Origin: Knoxdaviesia capensis
Taxonomy: Eukaryota; Ascomycota; Sordariomycetes; Microascales; Gondwanamycetaceae
Length of the DNA: 64,000 bases
Direction: 5' to 3'
Assembly: GCA_001510575.1 (NCBI GenBank)
Contig: LNGK01000001.1
Span: forward strand, 496,001 to 560,000
In this document: positions 47,233 to 59,500 of the stretch, piece by piece
Layout: the number at the start of each line of letters is the position of its first letter
Position numbering within the stretch: the stretch's first letter is position 1
Made by a program: the position numbers and the translations under genes
The notes under the pieces: generated by a model
What the model saw: only the letters and a program-made list of their open reading frames with translations
What the model was told of the DNA's origin: nothing
Database searches by the model: none

Positions 47233-47773
47233 TGATATGCCTCATGAAAGTTTCATTGCGTTTTAGCCATTTTCTCCCATCTTCCCCCTCTTTCTTTTTC
47301 CTTGCTCTGCTTTTTACCAAACATATGTTTGGCTTTTCCCCCGTCTTCATGACTGAGTAGATGACCCCGTTTGTGGGGATAAGGTATATGAGCTGCTGGG
47401 CCAACTAGGGTTCCAGGCGTTTTCTCCTTCGTTTTTTCCCCCATTGCTTCATCAAGCCTTGTTCTGATTTCTTCGGTGTTGTTGGGATTTGGGGTGTGTT
47501 GCTAGCGGACACTCGACTTGGGTTCATTTTTGGGAGACTTGACGAATTATTGCATTGGGGTCCGTTTTGGTTCCAATCTGGATCGGGAGTTGTATGTTGG
47601 AGAGTCTGCTTTTTTTGCTTGTTTGTTTGCTCCCCTCAGCGAGAACTTTTGTGTTTCATTTTGTGTTGTATCGTTCATCAGCGGAATATACCTGTAGATC
47701 TTCAATTTTTTTTTGCATTCCTTTTGAACCCCAACAAATATAATCGCGTGTTCAACGTGTTCAAGAACGAATT
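47233..47773. other. convergent intergenic spacer
   Basis: 541 bp between PROPPIN (+) and the RNA-binding protein gene (-). It is T-rich and has no visible gene. Confidence 0.5.
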
Positions 47774-48835
47774 TCATCTGGCCCGCTTGGGTGACCGGCT
47801 CCGACCACCCGCCTCGCTGTCGCGATTCCGCTCGCGCTCCTTACTCGACCTCCGCCGATCCCGGCGGTCCTCGTCAGCGTCGCGGTGGCGACCGGAGCTG
47901 CGGTGTGAGTCCTCTCGACTCCGGTCCCGCGGCGGCGGTCGCTCGCTATCGTGGCGGCTCCGGCGCCCACTCCGGCTCTCATCGCCGCCATCGCGCATCT
48001 CGACGTCCGCGGGGGACTCATCGCGTTTCGACGAGCGGTGGTGGTGGTGGCGCCGGCGCCGGTGGGACCGGTCCTCGTCGCCTGACGCGGGCTCGGGCGA
48101 GCCTTTTACGCGGTGCGAGCGGTGCGATCGGTGGTGGTGTGAGCGATGCGGGCGGGATTTGCGGGCGCTGGTGTCTGCGGCGCGGCGGGCGAGGGCCTCG
48201 GTGACTTCGGCGCGTTTCTCCTCGATCAGGAAGGACTTCATCGGGTCATCGTCGTCGTGGTCGCGGATCAGGCGCGCCAGCTCCTGTTCCTCGGGGAGCA
48301 GTTCGCGCGGCGCCTGGCCGCCCTCCTCCTCCGCCTCATCATCGTCATCGTCAACGGCTTTGCCCTCGCGCTTCATCATCGACGCCCAGTCGACCTTGCC
48401 CTCCTCCGGATCGTCGTCGTCGTGGGCCTTGAAGCGCGCATGGTCAACGGAGATCATACGACCCGCGATGGTCGCGCCGCTGAGGTTGTCGACGGCCAGG
48501 TCGGTGCTGCGCTGGTCCTCGTACTTGAGCCAGCCGAAGCCGCGCGACTTGCCGGTTTCCTTGTCGCGCGCGAGCTTGAGGAACACGGGCTCGCCGAACT
48601 GCGAGAAGATGGTGATCACGTCGCCCTCGGAGAGCTCGAAGGGGAGGCCGCCGAAGTAGACGAAAGCCGTGTCGCGGTAGTCGGTGTGCCAGGAGGCTTC
48701 GGGGGATCTGTGAAATGCAGGGTGCGGGTGTTAGTTCACAGGGAGCAACAAAAAGAGCCACATTGGGGACTGCACTCACATGCCGTTCTCAAGCTCGCGC
48801 TTGTTGAGAGCCTGGATGGCTCGAATCTGATTCAT
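47774..48835 (-). CDS. IST3: RRM splicing factor, RBMX2/Ist3 (Cwf29) family
   Basis: Component of the RES complex and activated spliceosome, promoting the first splicing step and pre-mRNA retention. Minus-strand exons are 48835-48780 and 48707-47774, giving 329 residues. The N-terminus MNQIRAIQALNKRELENG/ISPEASWHTDYRDTAFVYFGGLPFEL matches RBMX2, including the Trp-His-x-x-Tyr-x-Asp-x-Ala segment before the RRM. RNP2 is VYFGGL and RNP1 is KSRGFGWLKY, with the family-typical YEDQRSTDLAVDNLSG. An acidic middle (DDDDDEAEEEGG) and an Arg/Ser/His-rich tail (about 215-329) follow. It is longer than yeast Ist3 (148) and similar to human RBMX2 (322). In this tail the high GC content gives long antisense open frames that are not genes. 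Confidence 0.94.
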
Positions 48836-49721
48836 TTTGGCTTTGGACTAAAGTACCCCGAAGATCAGATCTGAAAAGTTGGAACCTCGTGACAAACTAC
48901 TTGGCTGTTGTTTCTGGAAACATTTTGTTCGATTGACGTTGATGCGATGGCCCGTGCACAAGCTTGAAGGCTAGGGTTAGGGTCTCGTCGCCAGTATCTA
49001 CGGATCCACGTGATATAAGTAAAATCCCGGAATCCCAAAGTCGCGGCTAATGCAAACGCGGACGCCTCGTTATGCACATAAAAATGCACATAACCGTAAA
49101 AAGTTATACAGAGCTGCGCTTGATTTTATACTGGGGAAAGGGGGTTCAAACAAACGCCGCGAAAAAGCTGTGAGAACACTTTTTTTCTCTTCAATGCTGC
49201 ATAACGAACCTCAACCTGCTTTTCCGAATTCTCTCTCGCTTGAATCAATCCCGGCTTGGTGCAAATATACAACTGAAGTATTTTGCCCTTTTCGCTCTCT
49301 TTTTTTTCTAGGGCGGCTTGGAACCTTCACGTCAGACGTGTTTTGGAGCCACCACAATTCTGCCCGGTTCTCCCTATCAAATCATGTCCAGATAGCTTGA
49401 GTCAAGCCTTGTGATTGCTTTTGTTTCTACTCTCTTTATTTTCTTTTTGCGTTGATATCCCCTCCTTCAAACGTGTCCCCCTTTGCATCGGAAGCTTGAA
49501 CAAAGACGTGGCGACTGGCTTCTCCTCATCCGAACAACGTGTGATTCTCCGGTGCTCCGTGTCTTTCCGCGCGGAACATTTAACGACTCCATCCTCCGAT
49601 TTCCGTCTCCGACTTCCTTACCCGGTCTATTTGGCTGTATCGAATACCCTCTCTCGACCTCCTCTCATATACTCACGCTGGTCCGCGGCAGAGCTGCTGC
49701 CCGGCCTGATTTCTATTCGCC
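48836..49721. promoter_or_regulatory. divergent promoter region, RBMX2-like / dynein LIC
   Basis: 886 bp between divergent starts. It carries a telomere-like CTAGGGTTAGGG at 48971-48982, about 135 bp upstream of the splicing-factor start. It is T/C-rich before the dynein-chain start. Confidence 0.45.
48971..48982. promoter_or_regulatory. telomere-like TTAGGG motif in a promoter
   Basis: CTAGGGTTAGGG lies about 135 bp upstream of the RBMX2-like start codon (minus strand reads CCCTAACCCTAG). The spacing suits a promoter element of the Tbf1/Teb1 type. Binding is inferred only. Confidence 0.4.
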
Positions 49722-51814
49722 ATGACTGCCAGCGCGAACCGCATGTCGACCTACACCATCGGATCTGGAGGATCGGAAGGGCGCAACGTCGAACAGAAGA
49801 AGAACCTGTGGAGTTCGATTCTCGAGACCGTGGCGAGTGGGAAGAAGCTGCCAGATAAGAACCTCCTTGTTCTAGGTACGCCAGAATCTCTCTTCTTTGT
49901 GATCTCCTCCCCTCGTTAGGGTTGCGCGCGAGCGCGCACTCCATCGTCCATCTCTGGGCTCACGCACCCTGGCTTCTTGTGTTCTTGCTAACATTCAGCT
50001 TTTTGAATCTGCTGTAGGAGGCACACCAGAGACACAACGCGAGTTTCTCGATAGTTTAGCAGATGGAGACAAACGGTTGACACTGGACCGTCAGAACGGC
50101 AACGCGCCGCCAATCGCAAACAGCTTTGCCCTCGGCTACACTTATTACGATGTCCTTGACGCCGATCAAGAAGGTTTGGCGAACCCTTCCCCACGCGGGA
50201 CCCCCGGAACCCTGTCGATAGCAATAAACTTCAACTGCGCCGTCTCTTCGTTCCTCTGGATGATCATCGAACTGACTCTTTCGGCTCTGCAGATACCATT
50301 GCCCGAATCTCTCTCTACATGCTCTCGACACCCTCTCCCTCCTTCACGTCGCTCGTAAAACCCTTGCTTACGCCGGAATCGATACCAAACACCATCATAG
50401 TGGTCCTCCTGGACTGGTCACAACCGCACCTGTGGCTACGGCAGCTAAGAGAATGGATCCTCATGCTGAGAGTCATTCTAAGGTCGCTAAGCTCGAGTTG
50501 TGTAGATACCATGGAAGAGGTGATGCTTTCGTGGCGCGATCGCGGACGGGGAGGCGGCTCTACGAATCTCGACGGGACGAGCAACACAGGTAGTGGTGAC
50601 GCCGACACTGCGTTGCCACTAGGTCCGGGAGAATGGGAGGATGCCTTGGGACTGCCGTTGTGTGTGGTGTGCCAGAATGTTCGTGCCTCAAGCTGCAAGA
50701 CTGTTGCTCTACAGAAACTGATCGCCAATGCTAACACTCCTTGGGGGGTCCTCTTCTAGGCTGGAAAGATGGAGCTTCTGGAAAAGAACCAAGGGTGGAA
50801 AGAAGCCGACTTCGACCAGATTCTACAATACCTTCGCACCGTCCTGCTACGACGTGAGTTTCTTCTTCCACTCAAGTAACTTACCGACTGGACATGACTA
50901 ACCCCCCACCACCCCGCACTACAGACGGCGGATCCCTCATCTACACCTCCCCCGGCATCCCATCTTCGTTGCCATTACTGGTACACTCCAGCCTCGGCAT
51001 CACCTCGCTGCTTAGGCGCCAGCCGATGAAGCCGAACACGATCGACCGCGACAAGATCCTCGTCCCACCGAACTGGGACTCGTGGGGCAAGATCCGCGTG
51101 CTGCGCGACGGCTTCGACGCCGAGACCGTCAGCTCGGGCTGGGCGGAAGATATCCAGCAGGAGTGGCCGGCCCTGTCCCCAGCATCGGCGGGGTCGCCGG
51201 GGTCCTTTTCGCCAACCAACGGCGACACCGACGGCGGCCCCACGTCTCTGACAGCCGGCAGCGGGCCGTCCGCGCTGGCGATGTACGAGGAGTGGGTGCC
51301 GGACGCGAGCACGGGCGGGCTGCACATCCCCGGGCCGGCGGTCGACGCGACGGTGCTGGAGGTGTTCTCGCAGGAGACGCAGCTGTTCCTCGACGAGCAG
51401 ACGAAGGTGCTGGAGGGCCTGCGGGTCAAGGCGGCGGCCGAGAAGGCCAGCGCGGCGCGCATGCGGCGCACGGGCGACGACGACGCCGCGCGCCAGCTGG
51501 AGATCGACGTGCAGGACCACATCGGCCCCGTGCAGTTCAACATGGGCGGCATCCAGGTCGACGCCGACGACATGTTGCGGCGGCTGAAGGACCGCCAGAC
51601 ATTCGCGGGCAGCGCTATCAGCACGGGTAGCGGCGGTGGCGGCGGCGGCGGCGGCGGCGGCAGCAGCGGCGCCGGGGACCCGACCACCCCGCCGGGCGAC
51701 TCGCCGCCGCTGGCGAGTCCGCAGAATTTCGAGCATATGCAGGCCTTCTTTAGCGGACTGATGAACCGGAAAGGCGGGGCAAGTGTGACGAACAGTCCCC
51801 GGCCGGGGGCGTAA
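49722..51814 (+). CDS. cytoplasmic dynein light intermediate chain
   Basis: Subunit of dynein-1 that links the heavy chain to cargo adaptors; in hyphae it serves nuclear and endosome transport. Exons are 49722-49875, 50018-50173, 50293-50678, 50760-50853 and 50925-51814, giving 559 residues. KKNLWSSILETVASGKKLPDKNLLVL leads into LGGTPETQREFLDSL, a degenerate P-loop lacking the GK(S/T). NSFALGYTYYDVLD, TIIVVLLDWSQPHLWL, LGLPLCVVCQN and GGSLIYTSP follow in the order of the Ras-like domain. The C-terminal half is disordered, with a poly-Gly tract (about 500-511). Near the end, NFEHMQAFFSGLMNRKGG resembles the adaptor-binding helix of animal LIC1 (FFNSLL). Branch motifs are TGCTAAC and GACTAAC. 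Confidence 0.94.
51626..51662 (+). repeat. GGC trinucleotide run encoding poly-Gly
   Basis: GGT/GGC codons encode about a dozen glycines in the disordered linker of the dynein light intermediate chain. Confidence 0.75.
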
Positions 51815-52664
51815 TGGCCGCCCTGTCGTCCTTCGCTTCTTCGTTCTCTTGTGGTGGTGATGGTGGTGGTGGTGGTTGTCTTCTGACCCTTTTCCTCTTG
51901 AATCTATTGAAAACAAGTCCCCCCGGGACATCACTGTCTCTATACCTACCCGGTCCCCTTTTCTCTTCTTTTTGTGTGTTCATAGCCATCTAAGCATCCG
52001 CCAAACGGCGTGTCGTTGGGGGGTTTTTCCGTTTCGGTTTTCTAGTAGAAAGACATATTATACTCACGGTGTCTTGCTTTTTTTTCTTCTTGGATTCTTC
52101 ATCCCCCCCGGCTTCCTGTCTGTTTTTCTACATTTCCCTTCGTGTACCTAAAGTTCTCTCTCTTGATTTCCCCCCCTTTTCCTTCTGTCTGTAACGACGC
52201 CGGATGATGCCTCCCCCAGTATTTCTGCTTTATACATATATCCATCTCATAAAAACAGTATCTTCCAGTATGTCTCGCCCCAGTACGTGCATTGAACCCT
52301 GCTGAGTGTGTATATTTCTGAAGAGTACTACACAAGGCTGTGCAAGTGATAGGTAAATCTATTCAAAAGGTAACAACTGAATAAAAAGTCTGATATCCTA
52401 CAAAAGAGAAAGTATGAGACGAGAAGAAAAACGCCATCCGTAAGTAATAACCCACCCGCTCCCTAGAAAGATACGCACGTACGTCCCCCCGACCAGCCCA
52501 GCATATAAAAACCGAGTTATAAAAGGACTAGACCTTCCCCCCCCTTCCGAACCCAATAACAGTGACTCCTCCGAGCTGCCTCCCGCCATATGATACCGAC
52601 AAGACAGAAAGCTCGAAGTCTAAAGACCCGCCTGATGCAGGGGGTGGACACGGGGATCGACCCC
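51815..52664. other. convergent intergenic region
   Basis: 850 bp between the dynein-chain gene (+) and the DUF255 gene (-). It is T- and C-rich in its first half. No gene seen. Confidence 0.5.
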
Positions 52665-55240
52665 CTAAGCCGTCTCCTTGGCTTCAGCCTCCTTGGGCGG
52701 ATCGACCACAATCGCCGGTGCAGGTTCGGCGGGGGCGGCGGCAGCCACCGTCTCGGCCTCCGCCGCCTGCGCATCGATGATCGGCTTTGCCGCCTCGGGC
52801 GTGACAAGCTTCGAGTCGTCGCGGGACACGATAATCGCCGACGGGAGTGCGCGCGGGGACATCCGCAGGGTCTTTAGGGCATCGGCAACATCCGCCGCAG
52901 GCGATCCCTCGGCGCCGGTGTCGACCACGACGGTGGTTTGACCGCCGAGCCGGGAGGCTGCGATGCCTCCAAGAAGACCGGGGAAGAGCCACGGGAAGTG
53001 CAGCAGCTCGGGCTCAAAGGCCTCCACAGTGGCGCGCGCCAGGGCGGTGTAACGGGGTGCGTCGGGGAACAGGAGGCCGAGGAGGAACAGGTTGCGAGCC
53101 GAGACCGAGTTTGTGGACGGGAGGGCACCGTCCATGCCGACCTTGAGACGCAGGATTGTGTACTTTGCATCGATGGTAGTCGAGAAGAAGGCGGCGCGGG
53201 AGTCCGAGTTGGCGTCGTAGAAAAGGGCAAGTTGGACCTCTGTAGGGAGAAACGGAAGTTTAGTTAGTAAAAAGAGATACTAGGTGGAACGGAGATGAGA
53301 AGAGATATTTCTTGCCTTGAAGTTCCTTTGCCCATGCCGTCCACTTCTCGTCTGCAGTGGCATTGTACAGCTCCAGAAGCCCCGAAATGACATAGGCATA
53401 GTCATCCGCAAACGCCTCCACCGACCCCTTCTCGCCATCTCTCCAGATGCGATACAGCCGCTTCTTCTCACCATCCCACAGCTGCTTCTGCAGGAACTCG
53501 GCACCACGGATGGCCGTAGCCAGGTACTCCGCGCCCTTCTGCGCATCGACATATGCAACAGCAGCACCAGCGCGGGCAAGTGCACCAATCACGAGACCGT
53601 TCCAGCCCGTAACTACTTTCTCGTCAACGGCCGGCCGAATCGCCTCGCGTTCGCGGCTCGCCTTCAGCTTCTCCTTCGCCTCCTTCAGCATCTCGTCGAC
53701 GGTGGCCACCGGGGTGGTGAACTTGCGGCCCAGGGCTTCCCGATTCATCACGACACGAAGCACATTGCGGTTGATAAACTCGTCAAACGGATCGTTTTCA
53801 GCGGGAATGTCGCCGTGCTCAGTGATGTTCCAGTAGGCAGCCGCAACCTCAGAAATCATGCCGTCTCCCAAGATGTTGTTGAGTTCACGCCGTGTCCACA
53901 GGTAGTACGCGCCCTGGCCGAGCTCTCCCGGATCGGCCCGGCTGTACGGCGAGTCGGCAGCCTCACTGGAAGCAAAGCCACCATCCGGAAGGGCAATCGG
54001 GGCACTCGAAAGGTAGTCGGCAAGGCTGATAACGTCGTCGTAGAAGTCGGATTTCTCAACTTTGACCGCATCCAGCCAAGCATCAATAAACACCTGCAAA
54101 AGAACGGCGTTCTCACCAACAAGCTTCTCAAAGTTCGGGAGGCTCCAGTCGGGGGTCACGGAACAGCGAAAATAACCTCCACCAATGTGGTCGTGCAGAC
54201 TGGACTTGGAGATGGTCTCGAGTGTAGCCACCGCGGTGCTCTTTGCCTGGGCGCACTCATACTCACCAACGACATCTTTCACCGGTTGGGGATAGTGGTT
54301 AAGGCTGAGCAAGAAGGACAAGCGCGACGACATGATGTGCTTCGGGGCAGTACCGAAACCTTTGTTCTGGAGGTCATACGCCTGCATGATGCGGCTCCAC
54401 GCGATCTCAAGCTGGTCAAGGTCGAGCTCACTGGCGGCAATATCGGTAGCCGACGCTGCGGTGATGACTTCAGCGCTGACCGGATCCGTCATAGCACTCG
54501 ATGCAGTGGCGGTGGTAGGAGCGGTAGGAGTGGGCAGCCCCGGAGCACCTCCGTTAACTAGGCCCTGCGAAGGGATATGCGACTGGGGTCCAAGGACACC
54601 CTCAGCGGCATAGTCAAGCAGGAGACCAACGTTAGTCTGCGCCTCGCGCCGGCACCGATCACCCTGCTCCTCCCAGAACTTCTTCATCATGCGGAGAATC
54701 GACAGAAAATCGGCGGGTCCGTCGGCCTCGGCACTTCTTGATGCATGTCTCGACCCACCGGGAGCCGGCCAGTATGTTCCACCAAAGACGGGATGCAGGT
54801 CGGGAGTAAGGAAGATGTTCAGGGGCCATCCTCCGGCGAAGTGCACCGCCTCAACGTAGTTCATGTAGATAGTATCGAGATCAGGCCGTTCTTCGCGATC
54901 GATGAGAACCGGGACGAAGGTGTCGTTCAACATCTGGGCGCAATCGGGATGCACCACAGTCTCAGAGGTCATCAGTCTCGAGTCTAAACACGGATTAGAC
55001 AGGCTAGGTTAGCTACTGGATGAACATGGCAACTCCACGCCAAAACTTCCCCGAAAAGAGGACCCTACAGTGACAGGCATTGTAGCCGATGCATATGAAT
55101 ATCAGCTTGTTGCCAGCAACAGCGCGGCTGATCGCCTGATCATCCAGCAGCTGCCAGGCCACCGAACTGTCGGCCTGCGACGACACAAACAGACTTTTGC
55201 TACCGCCGACGCGGTTGACGAGCTTAATCGGTGCTTCCAT
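52665..55240 (-). CDS. DUF255 thioredoxin-like / six-hairpin protein (SPATA20, YyaL family)
   Basis: Large conserved protein with an N-terminal thioredoxin-like domain and an alpha/alpha-barrel resembling N-acylglucosamine epimerases; its function is unknown. Minus-strand exons are 55240-55069, 54983-53316 and 53239-52665, giving 804 residues. Intron 1 has a GTAGGG donor. Intron 2 (53240-53315) is best read with a GC donor (TCAAG/GCAAGA), giving WAKELQ/EVQLALFYDAN in the family register. Family motifs present are DREERPDLDTIYMNY, GGWPLNIFLTPDLHPVFGGTY, GGGYFRCSVTPDW, PNFEKLVGENA, EGAYYLWT-like QGAYYLWTRREL, VVTGWNGLVIGALAR and PSTNSVSARNLFLLG. The usual CHWCH active-site region reads CHYS here (Cys56 to Ser59), so the CxxC pair is lost, if intron 1 is correctly placed. 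Confidence 0.9.
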
Positions 55241-56516
55241 GGATACACTGCCACGAATGGGATCCCGGCAAAACAGAAGGACAGAAACGGAAGAGAACTG
55301 GTTGTACCGAACCTCCGAAGGAGGGGTTGAAAAGGGCAGCGAGACTTGAAGAGGAGTCACTGGATGGGGAAGAGGAAGAAACGGGATATTTATAAGAGAG
55401 GAAGAATCTAAGGGTGTAGACAAGAAGAAATATTCAAGAAATATCGAGGTGTGATAGTTTGGAAATTAACCGGTGAGGCTTTTAATCGCCCTTGACGATG
55501 TCGTTGAGCGGATTCCAAAAATCACAACGGGGAGCCAAGTTGGTGATCCGGCGCAAACCTGAACCGGGCTTTGGAGGGGACGTTTTCGAGCGACTGGCTT
55601 ATCGATAAACTCAAGATATCATCGATAAGACAACCATCAGATTCAATTGACGAGGGTGAGTCTCGATGAGCTAAAGAGATCCGAGCAGAATAAAACAGTG
55701 CGCAGAGTGGAGGTGAAATCTGAAGATACGGGAAAACGAAAGATCAAGGAAGAGGAAGAAGAGGAAGAGGAAAAAAAAAACAGAAGGGCAACAGAGGTGA
55801 TCAAATCAGGATCATGTTGATAACGGAAGTAACGTGGGGTTCGCAAGCTGTGATTGGCCGGATTGCCACATGTTAGTGCTTCGCTGCATGTCACACGTGT
55901 TTACTAACAGCAAGCGGACCCTGGTGCAGGGTCTAAGGTGGGGTACTAACCCTAACCATAACCCGAAGTGCCACCCAACATCACCACCATGCACAAAGTA
56001 TCACGACTACGATTCGGGCGTCGAAGCTGATGAAAATCCATTTCCACGCACTTAAGACGTTGGCAGGTATCTGGCACACCGAAGAATAGGCTCGCACCGA
56101 CATAACAACAGATACGAAATGGCATACAAATAGGAAACGGACGAGAAAAAAGTGACAAAAAAGGATAAAAACCAACGCAGAAAAGGAGTCAGGCAAAGGA
56201 GGAAAGGAAGACCGTGGATGGGGGCATCTGAAATCCACAACCTCCAGACCCGAAAGAGAAAAGAAAAAACGAAGAAAAAAAGGCTCATGAGGAATAAAAG
56301 AAATGTTGCTGAACCGAGCCGCGCAGAAACGAAAAAAAAAAGAAGAAGAAGAGAGGTGTACTAAGAAAGAAAAAAAGAAAATTCCCTTCCCATTTCCTTT
56401 GCTCCCCACCCCTCCTTGCTGCCCGAGAAACCATTTCGCAGAAAAAAAGAAACCCGAACGCACTCAAACATAGCAAAACACCCAATACAGCTCACCATCG
56501 CACACACACCCCCAGA
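55241..56516. other. intergenic region between two minus-strand genes
   Basis: 1.3 kb between the RhoGEF stop codon and the DUF255 gene start. It contains a telomere-like ACTAACCCTAACCATAACCC at 55946-55965 and A/G-rich DNA (about 56150-56380) that would be in the 3-prime part of the RhoGEF transcript. No gene seen. Confidence 0.5.
55946..55965. promoter_or_regulatory. telomere-like CCCTAA motif
   Basis: ACTAACCCTAACCATAACCC contains two exact and one mutated CCCTAA-type unit. It is about 700 bp upstream of the DUF255 gene start. Confidence 0.35.
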
Positions 56517-59500
56517 TTACAGGTAGTTCGCGCCCGGTCGCGGCACTGCTGTCGGGCCGGAGCCGGAGCCGGCAGACGTTGGTGGCGTGGTCTGGCTCTG
56601 CGAGATGCCGGTGTTGATCTCCGACCGCCGGTTGCTCTTCCAGAAATCCAGGGCCTCGACAATGTCGCAGCCGCGTTCGTCCTCGTAAGCGAACAAGATC
56701 TAGATCGAAAAAGAGGAGGAGAGTTAGTTGCGGGTCCATAAGCGTATAAAAGTTGGTGACTAGTAGAACAGACCTCATGAGTACTGCTGTGCAACATGCG
56801 AATGTTCTTGTGGGGCACAATATGCACCATGCCGTTCTCAATGTTGCGCAGTTCAATGAAGCTCGGCTCAAACGCTAGGATCCACGGGTAGCTAAGCGCA
56901 AAGCTCTGCGGCGTGCCCTCCCAATCAATGCGCCACTCGGGGCGCGCCCGCCATCCGTGCTTGTTGACGAAGAACGAGAACTCGGTGTAGTTGAGCAGGA
57001 ACTCGCCGTTGAGACGCTCGATCTGGATCGGACGCGCGCCTTCTTTGCTGGCCACGAAGTCGAGCGACGTGTCGGCCTGGTCTAGTAGCGATTGCGTCTC
57101 CAGCGTCTCCAGCGACACCACCTCGAATCCGCGCATGCACGCCACACACAGCTTCGACTTCAGGAAGTGAACGCCCGTCGAGTCCGTGGGGATGTAGAAC
57201 TCCTTGAACGGCTTCAACTCGTCCTGGCCAGCACCGAACACCTTGCCCAGGCCCTTCTGCTTCTTCCCTTTCGAAATGGCGTCGTTGGGTTCGTAGACCT
57301 TGATCGTCGTCGAGAGCGCTGAAGACTTGACGCAGCATACCAGGTGGCGGCCTAGGCAGATACCCGCTTTAAAGAAATTGCAGTGACTCTGGATCTTCTT
57401 AGGACGCCGAGACAGTGCAGGTTCGTTCGGGTCTAGGGCAAACATGCTGTACGACAGCATGGTCTTGTTGGAGAGAACTAGGAGCAGCTGGTACTCCTCA
57501 AGAACATCGATCTGCGTGACATTCTGTGCTTCAATCACCCGTCTAGGCTGCTGATCCTTATTCTTACGGTCTGAGACGTAGATTCCGCTATCGGTGCCGT
57601 ACACCAGCTTGCGACCACCATCGAATGGCGCAACGCAGTTGACGTGGTTTCCAGACACGAAGAAGCTATTCGAGATGCATGTCGTGTTGAAGAAGTCGGC
57701 ACGGGATCGGAGCCGTTGCTGCGCGTTGTCGATGAACTCGAGCCACTTCTTCCGCGCCGCCTGGTTGGATGCATACAATGTCTGCTCGTATCCATTCTTA
57801 CCCAGATGCCGGAATGTGATCGGCCATCCTTCACCCTTCTTAGAGTCGTTGGTGGTGGTGCGTATCGACGGGATCAAGCTGGACGATGTGCGCTTGACGG
57901 CGCCTTGATCGGGGATAACCTCGTCCATCTCACGGATAGACAGCAGCTCCAGCGGAATGGGCCGTCGATAGGCCTTGTACTCCTCCGTCTTGCCGACCTG
58001 TTTTATCCGAACTAACAGCACAGCATGATCAAACAAGAACGCGGTGATTTCCAACGGATCGGTCGGTGACTTCTTCAGCTGGCACTTGAACACCAACTCA
58101 CGGCCTTCCTCCGTCAGGCGCAGATCGACCTTCTCATTGGGGCGGAATCGCAGTTGTTCGTGCAGGCGCCGCAGGTTGAAACGGTTCTCAGCCTTGCCTG
58201 ACTCGGCGTTGACTTTGGTGAGCAGCTCACGGATCATCGTCATCACCTTGGGGATATCTTCTTTGTCGCGGGTGGTCTCGCCCTCGGTGTACTTGAGCAC
58301 GTTATCTAACAACAGCGGATAACGCGCCAGACGCGTGGTCGGCTTTGTCAGGTAACCGTTGAGCTCGAGCTTGCGGGACTCCTTTCGCCGTTCAATGTCA
58401 TCGACAAACTTGGCGAAGTGTGGGTTTGACGACCGTTCGTTCTCGAACTCAAACTTGCCCTCCAGCTGTCTAGAGCCGTAAACAAGGAACGGTTCGAACT
58501 GAGGAACAAACTCCAGAAAGATATCGCCTACGTTCATCACCACCGGGCTCTTCTGCTGCCGATCGGTCAATGCCTTGGCGAATCTGGAGCTGACGCTGTG
58601 GATGCTGGGAAGATCGATGATGTTGCTGAAGATTGTGCGCACCACTTTTTCGCGTCGGGCGGCCGGGATGGGTGAACCCTTGGACCGGAGAGGAAGAATC
58701 CAAAAGTCTCGCAGATACTCCAAGTCCTTGACAAAGTCACGCTCGGTGTAGCAGATTTCAGAAATAACTTCCTGGCGCTTGCGTTCTCTCTCATCAACGC
58801 TGTCGACGATTTCCCGGGGCACGGAGTTAATCCAGAGCTTCTGCTCGTCAGTTTGGTCGGCATCGTCCTCGTTAACGGTGGCTTCCTGCTCCTTCTTCAG
58901 ACCAGGCTGGATCTTCAGATTCAACCGGGACATTTGTTCGAGTCGTCGCGGGCAAGCGATAGAATAGCACAATTGGTCCTTGGTGCAAGTGGGAGAGTAG
59001 CATTCCGTCAGGAGAACAAACACGCCGTTAACCGACGGCTTGTCTTCAGGCTCTTCCACCATGGTCTCACGGAACTGGTAAACTTCCACAGCGGAGTCTC
59101 GCAAGCGGTGCTCGTAAGTGGCGTCATGGAAGAACTTCTGGGCGTCAAGGGCACGACCGAGAAGGAGGGCGAGGTTGCGGTCCGTTGTGCGGATGATGTA
59201 AGAGAGCACATCGACAGCCTCGGAACCGCTAAAGGCGTTCTTATATGTCAGACCGTTCTTCATGCGGTCGCCGACCGGAATCTTGCGACGGAAGCACTCG
59301 GCCACGCGGGACAGAAGCGCCGGGTACACTATCGGGGAGCGGAGTTTGGCTGTGGGGGGGCGTTCGCTGCCATCCGCAGGACGGCTAGCAGTCGATGACC
59401 GGTTTGCGGCAATTATCTGGCTGTCCTTATCGGAGCCAACAATCGTGGGGGCGATGCTGGAAGCCATGGACATGGTCCGGCTATCGTTAGTAACCGACGA

